This document shows, piece by piece, positions 14,889-24,504 of a stretch of 64,000 nt of DNA (its first letter is position 1; each line of letters starts with the position of its first letter). The notes beneath the pieces were generated by a model. That model made no database searches and was not told where the DNA came from. It saw only the letters and a list, made by a program, of their open reading frames with translations. Made by a program: the position numbers and the translations under genes. This stretch comes from Mesorhizobium sp. (lineage in GTDB: Bacteria > Pseudomonadota > Alphaproteobacteria > Rhizobiales > Rhizobiaceae): contig NZ_SUHQ01000019.1 in assembly GCF_004962245.1 (NCBI RefSeq), forward strand, positions 62,001 through 126,000. Reading direction: 5' to 3'.

Positions 14889-15734
14889 ATGAAACTGCTG
14901 CGCTATGGCGAGGTGGGGAGCGAACGCCCCGGCCTGCTCGATGCGGATGGGACGATCCGTGACCTCTCCGCCCATGTCACCGACATTGCCGGCAAGGCGC
15001 TCGACCCGGCATCCCTTGAGACATTGTCGAAGCTCGATCCGAAATCGCTGCCGGCGGTTTCCGGCAAGCCCCGCATCGGTGCCTGCGTCGCCGGCACCGG
15101 CAAATTCATCTGCATCGGCCTGAACTATTCCGACCATGCCGCCGAAACCGGTGCCACCGTGCCGCCGGAACCGATCATCTTCATGAAGGCAAGCTCGGCC
15201 ATCGTCGGGCCGGACGACGACGTGCTGATCCCGCGCGGCTCCGTCAAGACCGACTGGGAAGTCGAGCTTGGCGTGGTCATCGGCAAGACCGCGAAATACG
15301 TCACCGAGGCCGAGGCGCTGGATTATGTCGCCGGCTATTGCGTTGCGCATGACGTTTCCGAACGTGCGTTCCAGGCCGAGCGCCAGGGCCAATGGACCAA
15401 GGGAAAATCCTGCGACACGTTCGGGCCGATCGGTCCGTGGCTGGTGACCAAGGACGAGGTGAAGGACCCGCAGAACATTCCGATGTGGCTGAAGGTCAAC
15501 GGCAAGACCATGCAGAACGGCTCGACCAAGACCATGGTCTATGGCGTCGCCTACCTGGTGTCCTATCTCAGCCAGTTCATGTCCCTGCATCCGGGCGACA
15601 TCATTTCGACCGGCACGCCGCCCGGCGTCGGCCTCGGCATGAAGCCGCCGGTGTTCCTGAAGCCCGGCGACGTCGTCGAACTCGGCATCGAAGGGCTGGG
15701 CACGCAGAAGCAGACGTTCAAGGCGGACGTGTAG
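14889..15734 (+). CDS. Fumarylacetoacetate hydrolase family protein
   Basis: This 281-aa FAH-fold enzyme has FICIGLNYSDHAAE near residue 75, KASSAIVGPDDDV, the metal-site stretch DWEVELGVVIG near 121 and STGTPPGVGLG near 240. Close family members cleave or hydrolyse 2,4-diketo-3-deoxy sugar acids, or are annotated as ureidoglycolate lyase. The neighbouring SDR favours the 2,4-diketo-3-deoxy-L-fuconate hydrolase role. GGAGAGGAA precedes ATG 14889. Its 3' end runs into a palindromic element and the convergent ABC ATPase gene. Confidence 0.87.
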   Translation: MKLLRYGEVGSERPGLLDADGTIRDLSAHVTDIAGKALDPASLETLSKLDPKSLPAVSGKPRIGACVAGTGKFICIGLNYSDHAAETGATVPPEPIIFMKASSAIVGPDDDVLIPRGSVKTDWEVELGVVIGKTAKYVTEAEALDYVAGYCVAHDVSERAFQAERQGQWTKGKSCDTFGPIGPWLVTKDEVKDPQNIPMWLKVNGKTMQNGSTKTMVYGVAYLVSYLSQFMSLHPGDIISTGTPPGVGLGMKPPVFLKPGDVVELGIEGLGTQKQTFKADV

Positions 15735-15763
15735 GAGCTCTTCCGAGCGAAGCTCGGGCGGAT

Positions 15764-15863
15764 GAGGGGTGTTCCAGCTTGGCACCGCCGGCACTCCGTC
15801 CAACACCCCTCAACCGTCTTGGCGCTGCGCGCCAATCCACCTTCTCCCACAAGGGGAGAAGGA
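15764..15863. repeat. Composite palindromic intergenic element A
   Basis: Three perfect inverted repeats in a row: TGAGGGGTGTT (15764-15774)/AACACCCCTCA (15803-15813), TTGGCG/CGCCAA (15820-15836) and CCTTCTCCC/GGGAGAAGG (15841-15863). It sits between two convergent genes and may also work as a bidirectional terminator. It shares the GATGAGGGG and CCTTCTCCC-GGGAGAAGG modules with the element at 20235-20350. Confidence 0.75.
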
Positions 15864-15875
15864 AAAAGGGAGGCG

Positions 15876-16874
<999 letters not shown>

Positions 16875-16889
16875 GGCTTCGTCCCTGTT

Positions 16890-17945
16890 CTAGAGTTTGA
16901 CGGCGACGCCGCCGCGCACGCTCTCGTCGGCGGCAAGGCAGACGGCGAGCGACTTCACCGCGTCATCCATGTGGCGGGTCAGATCGAGATCCTCGCGGAT
17001 CGCCTTCAGCACGAACGCCTGTTCGAGATCGCACAGGTCCTGATGGCCGGGCTCGCCTTCCATCGACAGCATCTCGTCCGGTTTGGTGAACTTGCCGTCC
17101 GCGCCAGTCGCCGCACTGTGCAGGCGGATGGTCGAGGTTTTGGTGTGGGTGTCGATGTCGTCGGACCTGACGCCTTCTTTCATGACGATCGAGACGCAGC
17201 CCTTGGGCGAGATCACGTCCTTCACGAAAAAAGCCGTCTCCGAGATCATCGGCCCCCAGCCGGCCTCGTACCAGCCGACGGAACCGTCATCAAACAGCAC
17301 CTGCAGATGACCGTAATTGTACATCGATGGCGCGATCTCCTCGGTCAGCCTCAACCCCATGCCGCGCACCTCGACCGGCCTGGCGTCGGTGATCTGCAGC
17401 ATCACGTCGAGATAATGAACGCCGCAATCGACGATCGGCGATGTCGTCTGCATCAACTGCTTGTGCGTCTCCCAGCTATGGCCGGAGGATTGCTGGTTGA
17501 GGTTCATGCGGAACACGTAAGGGCCGCCTAGCTTGCGCGCCTCGGCGATCAGCCTGATCCAGGACGGGTGGTGGCGCAGGATGTAGCCGATCACCAGCTT
17601 TTTGCCGTTGGCCTTGGCCGCGGCGACGACGCGTTTCGCATCCGCCACCGTCGTCGCGAGCGGCTTTTCGACGAAGACGTGGCTGCCGGCCTCGAACGCT
17701 TTCACCGCATAGTCGGCATGGCTGTCGGAATAGGTGGCGATGCAGGCGACATCGGGCTTCTCGTCGCGCAAAGTCTCTTCAAAGGAGCGCTTGATACCAT
17801 AGGTTGAAAGCCCGTCCGGCAACGGCACGTCCGAACGGTTGACCAGAGCCGCGATCTCGAAGCCTGGATTGGTGTGGTAGGCCAGCGCATGGCTGCGGCC
17901 CATATTGCCGAGGCCAGCGACGACGACGCGAAGGGGTTCAGCCAT
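16890..17945 (-). CDS. Gfo/Idh/MocA family oxidoreductase
   Basis: This 351-aa NAD(P)-dependent sugar oxidoreductase has a Rossmann start VVVAGLGNMGRSHALAYH and the family motif VEKPLATTVADAKRV near residue 93, then a C-terminal alpha/beta substrate domain. It lies inside an amino-sugar transport operon, so the substrate is probably an acetylated sugar, a lactyl sugar or a derivative taken up by this importer. ATGGCTGA: its start overlaps the stop of the upstream DUF4304 gene by 8 bp. The reaction is unknown. Confidence 0.9.
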   Translation of the reverse strand: MAEPLRVVVAGLGNMGRSHALAYHTNPGFEIAALVNRSDVPLPDGLSTYGIKRSFEETLRDEKPDVACIATYSDSHADYAVKAFEAGSHVFVEKPLATTVADAKRVVAAAKANGKKLVIGYILRHHPSWIRLIAEARKLGGPYVFRMNLNQQSSGHSWETHKQLMQTTSPIVDCGVHYLDVMLQITDARPVEVRGMGLRLTEEIAPSMYNYGHLQVLFDDGSVGWYEAGWGPMISETAFFVKDVISPKGCVSIVMKEGVRSDDIDTHTKTSTIRLHSAATGADGKFTKPDEMLSMEGEPGHQDLCDLEQAFVLKAIREDLDLTRHMDDAVKSLAVCLAADESVRGGVAVKL

Positions 17946-18414
17946 CTCGATCTTCCTTTTCTTGCCTGCGAGCTACGAGAGCCACGAGTACCCGTGGCTC
18001 GCATTCATCTGCGACCCGCAAAGCCGCTGCTTCACTGTCACAGCGGGACAAAAGTCGGAAGCCATAGGCATCGACCCCTTCCTTGATCAGCGAAAGCCTA
18101 TGATCGTCAGGCAAAGGATGCTCAAGATTGAGCGCCTGGGTGAACGTCTTCGACTGCTCGTCTTCCATCTGGGAATCGACACGCCAGCGAATATGACAGT
18201 TGTATTCTTTTGGCCGGCGCTCCGCCCCTAACCGCGTCAGCCAGACAGCCGCATTGAGATAGAACTGTGGTCCCCAGGCGGACTTCTGAAGGTTAAGCAG
18301 GCAGACCGTTTCCGGCCATTCGCGGTAGTAATTCGTGGCGCGCACTCCTGGAAATCCATATCGGCTTGCCCTCTCGGCAAGGCTCTGGACGATAATGTCT
18401 CGACCCTCGCTCAC
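17938..18414 (-). CDS. DUF4304 domain protein embedded in the transporter operon
   Basis: This 158-aa protein starts at GTG 18414, which overlaps the permease stop in GTGA. It contains YGFPGVRATNYYREWPETVC and LNLQKSAWGPQFYLNAAVWL, the typical DUF4304 core (a small alpha/beta fold with W/Y-rich strands), and a charged C-terminus. Members are scattered through bacterial genomes and their function is unknown. It is unusual here: all flanking genes belong to a sugar importer, and this one appears to have been inserted between the second permease and the oxidoreductase while keeping translational coupling on both sides. Confidence 0.8.
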   Translation of the reverse strand: MSEGRDIIVQSLAERASRYGFPGVRATNYYREWPETVCLLNLQKSAWGPQFYLNAAVWLTRLGAERRPKEYNCHIRWRVDSQMEDEQSKTFTQALNLEHPLPDDHRLSLIKEGVDAYGFRLLSRCDSEAAALRVADECEPRVLVALVARRQEKEDRDG

Positions 18415-19250
18415 TTGACCGCTCCCGAGGTGATGCCGCGGATCAGCTGCCGCGAGAAGATGACGTAGAGGGTCAGCACCGGCATGATCGCCAGCGACAG
18501 CGCCGCCAGAATCGCGTTCCAGTTGGTGACGAACTGGCCGATGAACAGCTGGGCGCCGAGCGTCACCGTCTTGGTTTCCTCCGACGGCGCCAGGATCAGC
18601 GGGAACCACAGATCGTTCCAGATCGGGATCATGGTGAAGACGGCGACGGTCGCCATCGATGGTCTGACCAGCGGCAGCACCAGCCGGAAAAAGATGGTGT
18701 ATTCGGACAGGCCGTCGATCCGTCCGGCGTTCTTCAGGTCGTCGGATACCTGCTTCATGAATTCCGACAGGATGAAGACGGCAAGCGGCAGGCCTTGTGC
18801 CGTGTAGACCAGGATCAGCGCCGTCAGCGTGTTAACCAGCCCGCTTGCCACCATCAGCTGCAGGATAGCGACAGTGCCGAGGCGGATCGGGATCATGATG
18901 CCGAGTGCCAGGTAAAGCCCCATCAGCGAATTGCCGCGGAAGCGGTATTCCGACAGCGCGAAGGCAGCCATTGCGCCGAACAGCAGCACGAAGAATAGCG
19001 AGGCGACGGTGACGACAAGGCTGTTTTGGAAATAGTGGATGAAGTCGCCCTGGCCGATGACGGTGGTGTAGCCGATCAGGTCGAAGGTTTTTGGCGTCGG
19101 CGGCGTCAGCGGCGCGCCGAAGATGCCCGCGCGGGATTTAAACGAATTCATGATCACGAGGATCACCGGAAACAGCGCGATCGCCGTGTAGGTCAACAGG
19201 ATTGCGTGGGCGCCGATGGTGCGGGGTAGCGAACGGGTTGCCGTGCTCAT
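18411..19250 (-). CDS. Sugar ABC transporter permease (second subunit, MalG type)
   Basis: This 279-aa inner-membrane protein has about six transmembrane segments and the cytoplasmic EAA loop DDLKNAGRIDGLSEYTIFFR near residue 185 that contacts the ATPase. The start at ATG 19250 (MSTATRSLPRT) is 8 bp after the other permease stop, with GAGGCG upstream. Its length and fold fit the CUT1 carbohydrate class. It forms the channel with the next upstream permease. Confidence 0.93.
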   Translation of the reverse strand: MSTATRSLPRTIGAHAILLTYTAIALFPVILVIMNSFKSRAGIFGAPLTPPTPKTFDLIGYTTVIGQGDFIHYFQNSLVVTVASLFFVLLFGAMAAFALSEYRFRGNSLMGLYLALGIMIPIRLGTVAILQLMVASGLVNTLTALILVYTAQGLPLAVFILSEFMKQVSDDLKNAGRIDGLSEYTIFFRLVLPLVRPSMATVAVFTMIPIWNDLWFPLILAPSEETKTVTLGAQLFIGQFVTNWNAILAALSLAIMPVLTLYVIFSRQLIRGITSGAVK

Positions 19251-19258
19251 CTTGCGCC

Positions 19259-20182
19259 TCAGAACTGATAGCGACGCAGGCGCGTCTGGACGAGGAAGAG
19301 GTAGACGCAGACGCCGCCAAGGATGATCAGGAACATCATCGTGGCGATCGCCGCGCCCATGTTGGGATCGCCGACCTGCAACTGGAAACCGAAAAAGGCG
19401 CGGTAGAGGAAGGTGCCGAGGATATCGGTCGAATAATTCGGTCCGGCGAGCGCCCCTTGCGCGGTGTAGATCAAGTCGAAGGCATTGAAATTGCCGACGA
19501 AGGTGAGGATCGAGATGATGCCGATCGACGGCAGGATCAGCGGCAGCTTGATCTTCCAGAACTGCGACATGCCGGTGATGCCGTCGCATTCAGCCGCCTC
19601 GATCACCTCGTCGGGGATCGACAGCAGCGCGGCATAGATCAGCATCATCGGGATGCCGACGAACTGCCACACCGAGATCAGGCTGAGCGCGGTCAGCGCA
19701 TATTGCTCCTTGCCCAGCCACGGCGTGAACAGGCTTTTCAGGCCGACGAGATCCATCAGATTCGGCGCCACGCCCCATAGCGGCGACAGGATCAGCTTCC
19801 AGGCGAAACCGACTATAACGAAGGACAGGATCGTCGGCACGAAGATCGCCGTGCGGTAGAAGGCGGAGAATCTCAGCCGCGGGCTGGACAGAAGTGCGGC
19901 CAAAAGGACGCCGATCGGGTTCTGCACCAGCATGTGGATGATGAAGAACCAGACATTGTTCCTGAGGGCGTTCCAGAAATTGACCGACCAGTTGGGATCG
20001 CCGAACAGCCTGCGGAAGTTTTCCAGTCCGACGAAGACCTGGGCCTGGTCGATGTTGCGAAACAGCGAAAGCTGCAGCGTGCCGGCCAGCGGCAGGATCA
20101 TGATCGCCGTATAGACTAGCAGCGCCGGCGCCAGGAAGACGACGATATGCCAGCGGAACGGTCGTTTCGGTGCTGCGGCCAT
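19259..20182 (-). CDS. Sugar ABC transporter permease (first subunit, MalF type)
   Basis: This 307-aa inner-membrane protein has six predicted membrane segments starting at HIVVFLAPALLVYTAIMILP. The EAA loop IPDEVIEAAECDGITGMSQF near residue 195 is well kept. It pairs with the MalG-type permease 8 bp downstream. About 240 bp separate it from the binding-protein gene, and that gap contains palindromic element B, which could reduce downstream expression relative to the binding protein. Confidence 0.93.
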   Translation of the reverse strand: MAAAPKRPFRWHIVVFLAPALLVYTAIMILPLAGTLQLSLFRNIDQAQVFVGLENFRRLFGDPNWSVNFWNALRNNVWFFIIHMLVQNPIGVLLAALLSSPRLRFSAFYRTAIFVPTILSFVIVGFAWKLILSPLWGVAPNLMDLVGLKSLFTPWLGKEQYALTALSLISVWQFVGIPMMLIYAALLSIPDEVIEAAECDGITGMSQFWKIKLPLILPSIGIISILTFVGNFNAFDLIYTAQGALAGPNYSTDILGTFLYRAFFGFQLQVGDPNMGAAIATMMFLIILGGVCVYLFLVQTRLRRYQF

Positions 20183-20234
20183 GTGTTCGGTCTCCGCCGA
20201 TCAGGTCTTTGCAATTGCTTTCGACGGCGGCGCT

Positions 20235-20350
20235 GCCCCTCACCCTTACCCTCTCCCCGTGAAGAACGGGGAGAGGGGGCCGCCAGCGTTGCGGCTTCGT
20301 CCTTCTCCCCGTGCTTACGGGGAGAAGGTGCCGGCAGGCGGATGAGGGGC
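20235..20350. repeat. Composite palindromic intergenic element B
   Basis: It is bounded by GCCCCTCA (20235-20242) and TGAGGGGC (20343-20350). Inside are two perfect hairpins: CTCTCCCCGT/ACGGGGAGAG (20251-20275) and CCTTCTCCCCGT/ACGGGGAGAAGG (20301-20328). It lies inside the operon between binding-protein and permease genes, a common place for a REP-like element that stabilises the upstream mRNA. It is related to element A at 15764. Confidence 0.8.
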
Positions 20351-20425
20351 GGCGCAGTCGACTGTCATTGGGCAGTTTTGACGCCAGGCCGCGCGCGAGG
20401 CGCGACCTGGCCGTCGTCTGAGCTC

Positions 20426-21685
20426 TTACTTCGCCGGCTTGTACCAGCTGTCGAGGCCGTCCTGCAGCTTCTTGGCGGCAGCTTCCGGCGTATCGGTGCC
20501 GTTGATGACGTTGGCCGATTCAACCCACGTCTCGTTCTCGAGGTTCGGCGTGCCGCGCGACAGGATCTGGTAGGTCGAGCGGATCGTCGACTTGCATTTG
20601 TCGCGCCAGGAGACGAATTCCTGGGCCAGCGGGTCTTCCATCTTCACCGGGGTGTTGTTCAGGCTGAAGAAGCCCGGTAGCGCGTTGGCGTAGATGGTGG
20701 CGAAATCCGGCGAGGCCACCCATGTCAGGAAGGTCTTGGCGGCGTCCGCGTTCTTCGAGGCCGCATTGAGGCCCATGCCGATGTCGGTGTGGTCGGAGAT
20801 GTAGCAGGTGTCGCCGACCTTCTGTACCGGCGGCGGGAACGCGCCCATCTTGAACTGCGCCTGCGTGTTGAACAGCCCGATCTCCCACGAGCCGGCCGGA
20901 TAGATGGCGGCGCGGCCGAGCGTGAACAGGTTCTGGCTGTCCGGATAGGTCTGCGCCTCGAAGCCGTCGCCGAGGTAGTCCTTCCACTTGGTCAACTCCT
21001 TGTAGGGCTCGACCCACTGGGGGTCGGTCAACTTCTGCTCGCCCTTGATCAGGGCTGCGCGGCCTTCCTCGCCCTTCCAGTAGTTTGGGCCGATGTTCTG
21101 GTAGCCCATGGTCGCGGCTTCCCAGAGATCCTTGGTGCCCATCGCCATCGGAATGTAGGTACCGTCGGCCTTGATCTTGTCGAGCGCGGCGTAGAATTCC
21201 TCATTGGTCGTCGGCACCTTGATGCCGAGCTGATCGAAGGCGTCCTTATTGTAGATGAAGCCGTGGATGACGGAGGCCATCGGCACGCAGAAGCTCGCCT
21301 TGCCGTCGTCGGTCTGCCAGGCGGCCTTGGCGACGTCGGAGAAGTTCTCCATGCCGGGCAGCGTCGAAAGATCGGCGAGGTTGCCCTTCTTGTAGAGTTC
21401 CAGCGACTTGTCGAACGGGCGGCAGGTGATCAGGTCGCCTGCCGAGCCGGCGGCGAGCTTGGCGCCGAGTGCGGCGTCATACTCGGTCGGCGCCGACGGC
21501 GCGAACACCACCTTGATGCCCGGGTTCTTGGCTTCAAAAGCCGGGATCAACTTGTCCTTCCAGATGGCAAGGTCGTCGCCGCGCCAGCTTTCGATGTTGA
21601 GCGTTACATCCTGGGCATAGGCCATTCCGGCGGAGCCGAGAATGCTGGTGCCGAGAAGAAGTGCCGTCAGTAGTTTCGTTGTCAT
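20426..21685 (-). CDS. Extracellular solute-binding protein of the sugar ABC transporter
   Basis: This 419-aa periplasmic protein has a Sec signal peptide (KLLTALLLGTSILGSAGMAYA, cleavage before QDVTLNIESW) and a CUT1-type sugar-binding fold: AAGSAGDLITCR, TYPDSQNLFTLGRAAIYPAG and FLTWVASPDFATIYANALPG. Its gene starts 2 bp after the murQ stop, so it is co-translated with an etherase for N-acetylmuramate 6-phosphate. The ligand is therefore likely N-acetylmuramic acid, anhydro-MurNAc, GlcNAc or a short cell-wall or chitin sugar. The ligand is inferred. Confidence 0.92.
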   Translation of the reverse strand: MTTKLLTALLLGTSILGSAGMAYAQDVTLNIESWRGDDLAIWKDKLIPAFEAKNPGIKVVFAPSAPTEYDAALGAKLAAGSAGDLITCRPFDKSLELYKKGNLADLSTLPGMENFSDVAKAAWQTDDGKASFCVPMASVIHGFIYNKDAFDQLGIKVPTTNEEFYAALDKIKADGTYIPMAMGTKDLWEAATMGYQNIGPNYWKGEEGRAALIKGEQKLTDPQWVEPYKELTKWKDYLGDGFEAQTYPDSQNLFTLGRAAIYPAGSWEIGLFNTQAQFKMGAFPPPVQKVGDTCYISDHTDIGMGLNAASKNADAAKTFLTWVASPDFATIYANALPGFFSLNNTPVKMEDPLAQEFVSWRDKCKSTIRSTYQILSRGTPNLENETWVESANVINGTDTPEAAAKKLQDGLDSWYKPAK

Positions 21686-21687
21686 GC

Positions 21688-22644
21688 TCAGTCTCCCTGT
21701 TGACCTTTTTCAGGTTCGGTTTTGAGAACAGGGGCTTTCTGCCCCATGCTCCCCTCGATCGCGGAAAGAGCCGGTCGCAGCTTCTGGCCGGTCCCCTCCA
21801 GTATCTTCTCGGCCGCATCGGCACTGGCGGCGCCGGCGGCGAGCAGAATGGCGGTCTTGACGCTGCCACCGCTTTTCTCGAGCAGGCGCGCCGCATCCTC
21901 CTTGTCGCGCCCGCTGATGGCGGCGACGATGCGCGCCGCGCGGTCGCGCAGCTTGATGTTGTCGGCCATGAGGTTGACCATATAGCCGTCATGCACATGG
22001 CCGAGATGGATGGCGGTCAGCGTCGACAGCATGTTGAGCACGATCTTCTGGGCCGTGCCGGCGCCCATGCGCGTCGAGCCGGCGATCAGCTCCGGCGGCG
22101 TTTCGAGCAATATGGCGATGTCGGCCAGCCGAAGCAGCGGCGCATCCTTGTTGTTGGCGATGGCGATGGTCGCCGCCCCCCGGCGCCTAGCGTTCTCGAT
22201 CGCGCTGACAGCGTAGGGTGTCGAGCCGCTGGCCGAGACCGCGATCAGGCAGTCGCCCTCGCCGATGCCGGCAGCGGCAACTGATGCCGAGGCTTCGTCG
22301 GTATCGTCCTCCGGTCCGCCGGCCAGCGTCTTGAAGGCTTCGTCGCCGCCGGCGATCAGGATGGCGATGCGGTCGCGCTGAATGCCAAAGGTGCCCGGCA
22401 GTTCCAGCGCATCCGCCAGCGCCATCAGGCCAGAGCTGCCGGCTGCAGCGTAGGCGAGCTTGCCACCGCTTTTCAGCCGGCTTGCGATGATCTCGGCTGC
22501 TTTGGCGATGGCAGGAATGGCGCCGCGCACGGCCTGGGCGGCCTCGATCTGCGCATTGGCCAAAAAGGAAAGGATGGCGTCCGGAGCCTGGATGTCCAGC
22601 CCCTCGGCATTCTGGTGAAGCGCTTCGGTGCGCGTTTCGGCCAT
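21688..22644 (-). CDS. murQ: N-acetylmuramic acid 6-phosphate etherase
   Basis: This 318-aa enzyme removes D-lactate from MurNAc 6-phosphate to give GlcNAc 6-phosphate. It has an N-terminal SIS domain with CLIAVSASGSTPYAVSAIEN near residue 128 and the family signature ELIAGSTRMGAGTAQKI near 180, followed by a small helical domain with an SIEGSMG tail. I chose ATG 22644 because GGAGGAAAG lies 5 bases upstream. It heads the minus-strand transport operon and is divergent from the kinase, regulator, deaminase and deacetylase genes, so both arms together form a complete MurNAc/GlcNAc route. Confidence 0.95.
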   Translation of the reverse strand: MAETRTEALHQNAEGLDIQAPDAILSFLANAQIEAAQAVRGAIPAIAKAAEIIASRLKSGGKLAYAAAGSSGLMALADALELPGTFGIQRDRIAILIAGGDEAFKTLAGGPEDDTDEASASVAAAGIGEGDCLIAVSASGSTPYAVSAIENARRRGAATIAIANNKDAPLLRLADIAILLETPPELIAGSTRMGAGTAQKIVLNMLSTLTAIHLGHVHDGYMVNLMADNIKLRDRAARIVAAISGRDKEDAARLLEKSGGSVKTAILLAAGAASADAAEKILEGTGQKLRPALSAIEGSMGQKAPVLKTEPEKGQQGD

Positions 22645-22668
22645 CCGCTTTCCTCCAATCCAGAAAAC

Positions 22669-22686
22669 AATACCAAAAAAATACCA
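22669..22686. promoter_or_regulatory. Operator-like repeats upstream of murQ
   Basis: Two AATACCA direct repeats (22669-22675 and 22680-22686) have an 11-bp period, about one helical turn. They lie 25-42 bp upstream of the murQ start. They are the inverted form of the TTGGTATT pair near the kinase gene. The likely ligand is the GntR regulator encoded at 23722 (inference). Confidence 0.7.
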
Positions 22687-22802
22687 CTTGTCCACACGGA
22701 TTAACGAATTCGTTGCGCCAGGAGTGGCCGACCAGCAAAATGCGCAGATTTTTCAATAAAATACGACTTAATCTTTTTGAAACCGAAATTAACCCTTGGC
22801 TA

Positions 22803-22821
22803 TTGGTATTTTATTGGTATT
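22803..22821. promoter_or_regulatory. Operator-like repeats upstream of the amino-sugar kinase gene
   Basis: Two TTGGTATT direct repeats (22803-22810, 22814-22821) with an 11-bp period lie just upstream of the GGAGGAG ribosome site at 22830-22836. This resembles the site type described for NagQ-like GntR repressors of GlcNAc genes in alphaproteobacteria. Such a position would block transcription of the plus-strand operon. Confidence 0.7.
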
Positions 22822-22843
22822 ATCCGCCTGGAGGAGAAATCGC

Positions 22844-23725
22844 GTGAATTTCGTGCTTGGCATCGATGGCGGCGGCACCAGTTGCAGGGCAGCCCTTGCG
22901 ACAGCGGACGGCACCGTCGTCGGCCGTGCCAAGAGCGGTGCCGCCAACATCCGCACGGACCTCACCGGCGCCAGGGCCAACATCGTCGATGCGGCGCGGC
23001 AGGCCTTTGTCGCCGCCGGGCAGGACCCTGAACTGATCCCGCAAACCCCGGCCATACTCGGCCTTGCCGGCGCCAATGTCGGTACCTACAGGCAGCAGCT
23101 CGAAGCCATTCTGCCGTTCAGCGCGAGCCGTGTCGAAACCGACGCCGAGATCGCGCTGGAAGGCGCGGTCGGCTCCGGCGACGGCGCCATGGCCATTCTC
23201 GGCACCGGCACCGCCTATATGGCGCGCAGACAAGGCAAGTCGCGCGCCATCGGCGGCTGGGGTTTCCAGGTCGGCGACCAGGGCAGCGGCGCCCGCATCG
23301 GCCGCGACCTGCTCGAACAGACACTGCTCGCCTATGACGGCATCCGCGAGGGATCGCCGCTGACGCAAGCCATGCTCGCCATCTTCCGCAACAATCCCGA
23401 GGATTTGGTCGAGTTCACCACCAATGCCAAACCTGGCGATTTCGGCGGCTTCGCGCCCAAGGTCTTCGACCATGCCGCCAAGGGCGACATCGTCGCCAAC
23501 TGGATCCTCGACAAGGCGGTCGGCGATGTCGAGGCGGCACTCGGCGTGCTCGATCTCGGCGGCGACGATCCTCTGTGCCTGCTCGGCGGGCTGGCGCCGC
23601 TTTATGCCCCGCGGCTGTCGGCGCGCTACCGGGCGCTGCTGAAGCCGCCGCTCGACGATGCGCTGGGCGGCGCGGTGCAGATGGCGGTTCGTGTCTTCGC
23701 CAGCGCGGTGGAGGCACCGCGATGA
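22844..23725 (+). CDS. BadF/BadG-type amino-sugar kinase (GlcNAc/MurNAc kinase-like)
   Basis: This 293-aa ASKHA kinase has the phosphate motif FVLGIDGGGTSCRAALA at the N-terminus, then AILGLAGANVG, the ATP-site GDGAMAILGTGTAYMARR near residue 118 and WGFQVGDQGSGARIGRDLL. Related proteins are GlcNAc kinases; some (MurK) accept MurNAc as well. Because murQ lies in the divergent operon and the importer is not a PTS, this kinase must supply the 6-phosphate if the pathway works. GTG 22844 has a strong GGAGGAG site. It overlaps the regulator gene in ATGA. Confidence 0.88.
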   Translation: MNFVLGIDGGGTSCRAALATADGTVVGRAKSGAANIRTDLTGARANIVDAARQAFVAAGQDPELIPQTPAILGLAGANVGTYRQQLEAILPFSASRVETDAEIALEGAVGSGDGAMAILGTGTAYMARRQGKSRAIGGWGFQVGDQGSGARIGRDLLEQTLLAYDGIREGSPLTQAMLAIFRNNPEDLVEFTTNAKPGDFGGFAPKVFDHAAKGDIVANWILDKAVGDVEAALGVLDLGGDDPLCLLGGLAPLYAPRLSARYRALLKPPLDDALGGAVQMAVRVFASAVEAPR

Positions 23726-24504
23726 ACGAAGCCGCCGACCAGATCTTCGCCACGCTGAAACAATCGTCGCAAAGCGGCGCGCCGCTTTATCTGCAGCTCA
23801 GGAAGAGCATCGAGGACGCGGTCAATCGCGGCCTGATCGGACCGGGTGACGCACTGCCTTCCGAGCGCGACATCGCCACCAAGGCCGACATTTCGCGCGT
23901 CACCGTGCGCAAGGCGGTGCAGGATCTGGTCAAGGGCGGCATCCTGGTCCAGCGCCACGGCTCCGGCACCTTCGTCGCGCCGCGCATGGAGCGTGTCGAG
24001 CAATCATTGTCGCGGCTGACATCCTTCACCGAGGACATGGCCCGGCGCGGCATGGCCGTGCGATCGGCTTGGCTCGACCGCGGCCTCTATGCGCCGTCGC
24101 CCGACGAAATGATGGTGCTCGGCCTGTCGTCGAACGAGCTGGTGGCGCGCGTGGCGCGCCTGCGCATTGCCAACGACACGCCGTTGGCGATCGAACGCGC
24201 CGCACTGTCGGCAAGCGTGCTGCCCGATCCGGCAGGAATAGGGTCCTCGCTCTACGCGGCGCTGGAAACGACGGGCCTCCGGCCGGTTCGGGCGGTGCAG
24301 CGCATCTCCGCAGCCAATCTCGGCGACAGCGATGCGCGCCTGCTCGAAGTGCCGCCCGGCATTGCCGGGCTGCACATCGAGCGTATTTCCTATCTGGCGA
24401 GCGGCAAGGTGATCGAATTCACCCGCTCCATCTACAGGGGCGATGCCTATGATTTCGTCGCCGAACTCCGGCTGAGCGGGCCGGGCGAAGAGGGCCGGCC
24501 ATGA
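23722..24504 (+). CDS. GntR family regulator (HutC/UTRA type), NagQ-like
   Basis: This 260-aa repressor-type protein has a winged helix at residues ~20-85 (DALPSERDIATKADISRVTV, LVQRHGSGTFVA) and a UTRA ligand domain (LTSFTEDMARRGM start, PLAIERAALS). In this position, GntR proteins of the NagQ type bind phosphorylated amino sugars and control nag genes. It is coupled by 4-bp overlaps to the kinase before it and the deaminase after it, so it is autoregulated through the operator at 22803-22821 if that assignment is right. Confidence 0.9.
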   Translation: MNEAADQIFATLKQSSQSGAPLYLQLRKSIEDAVNRGLIGPGDALPSERDIATKADISRVTVRKAVQDLVKGGILVQRHGSGTFVAPRMERVEQSLSRLTSFTEDMARRGMAVRSAWLDRGLYAPSPDEMMVLGLSSNELVARVARLRIANDTPLAIERAALSASVLPDPAGIGSSLYAALETTGLRPVRAVQRISAANLGDSDARLLEVPPGIAGLHIERISYLASGKVIEFTRSIYRGDAYDFVAELRLSGPGEEGRP

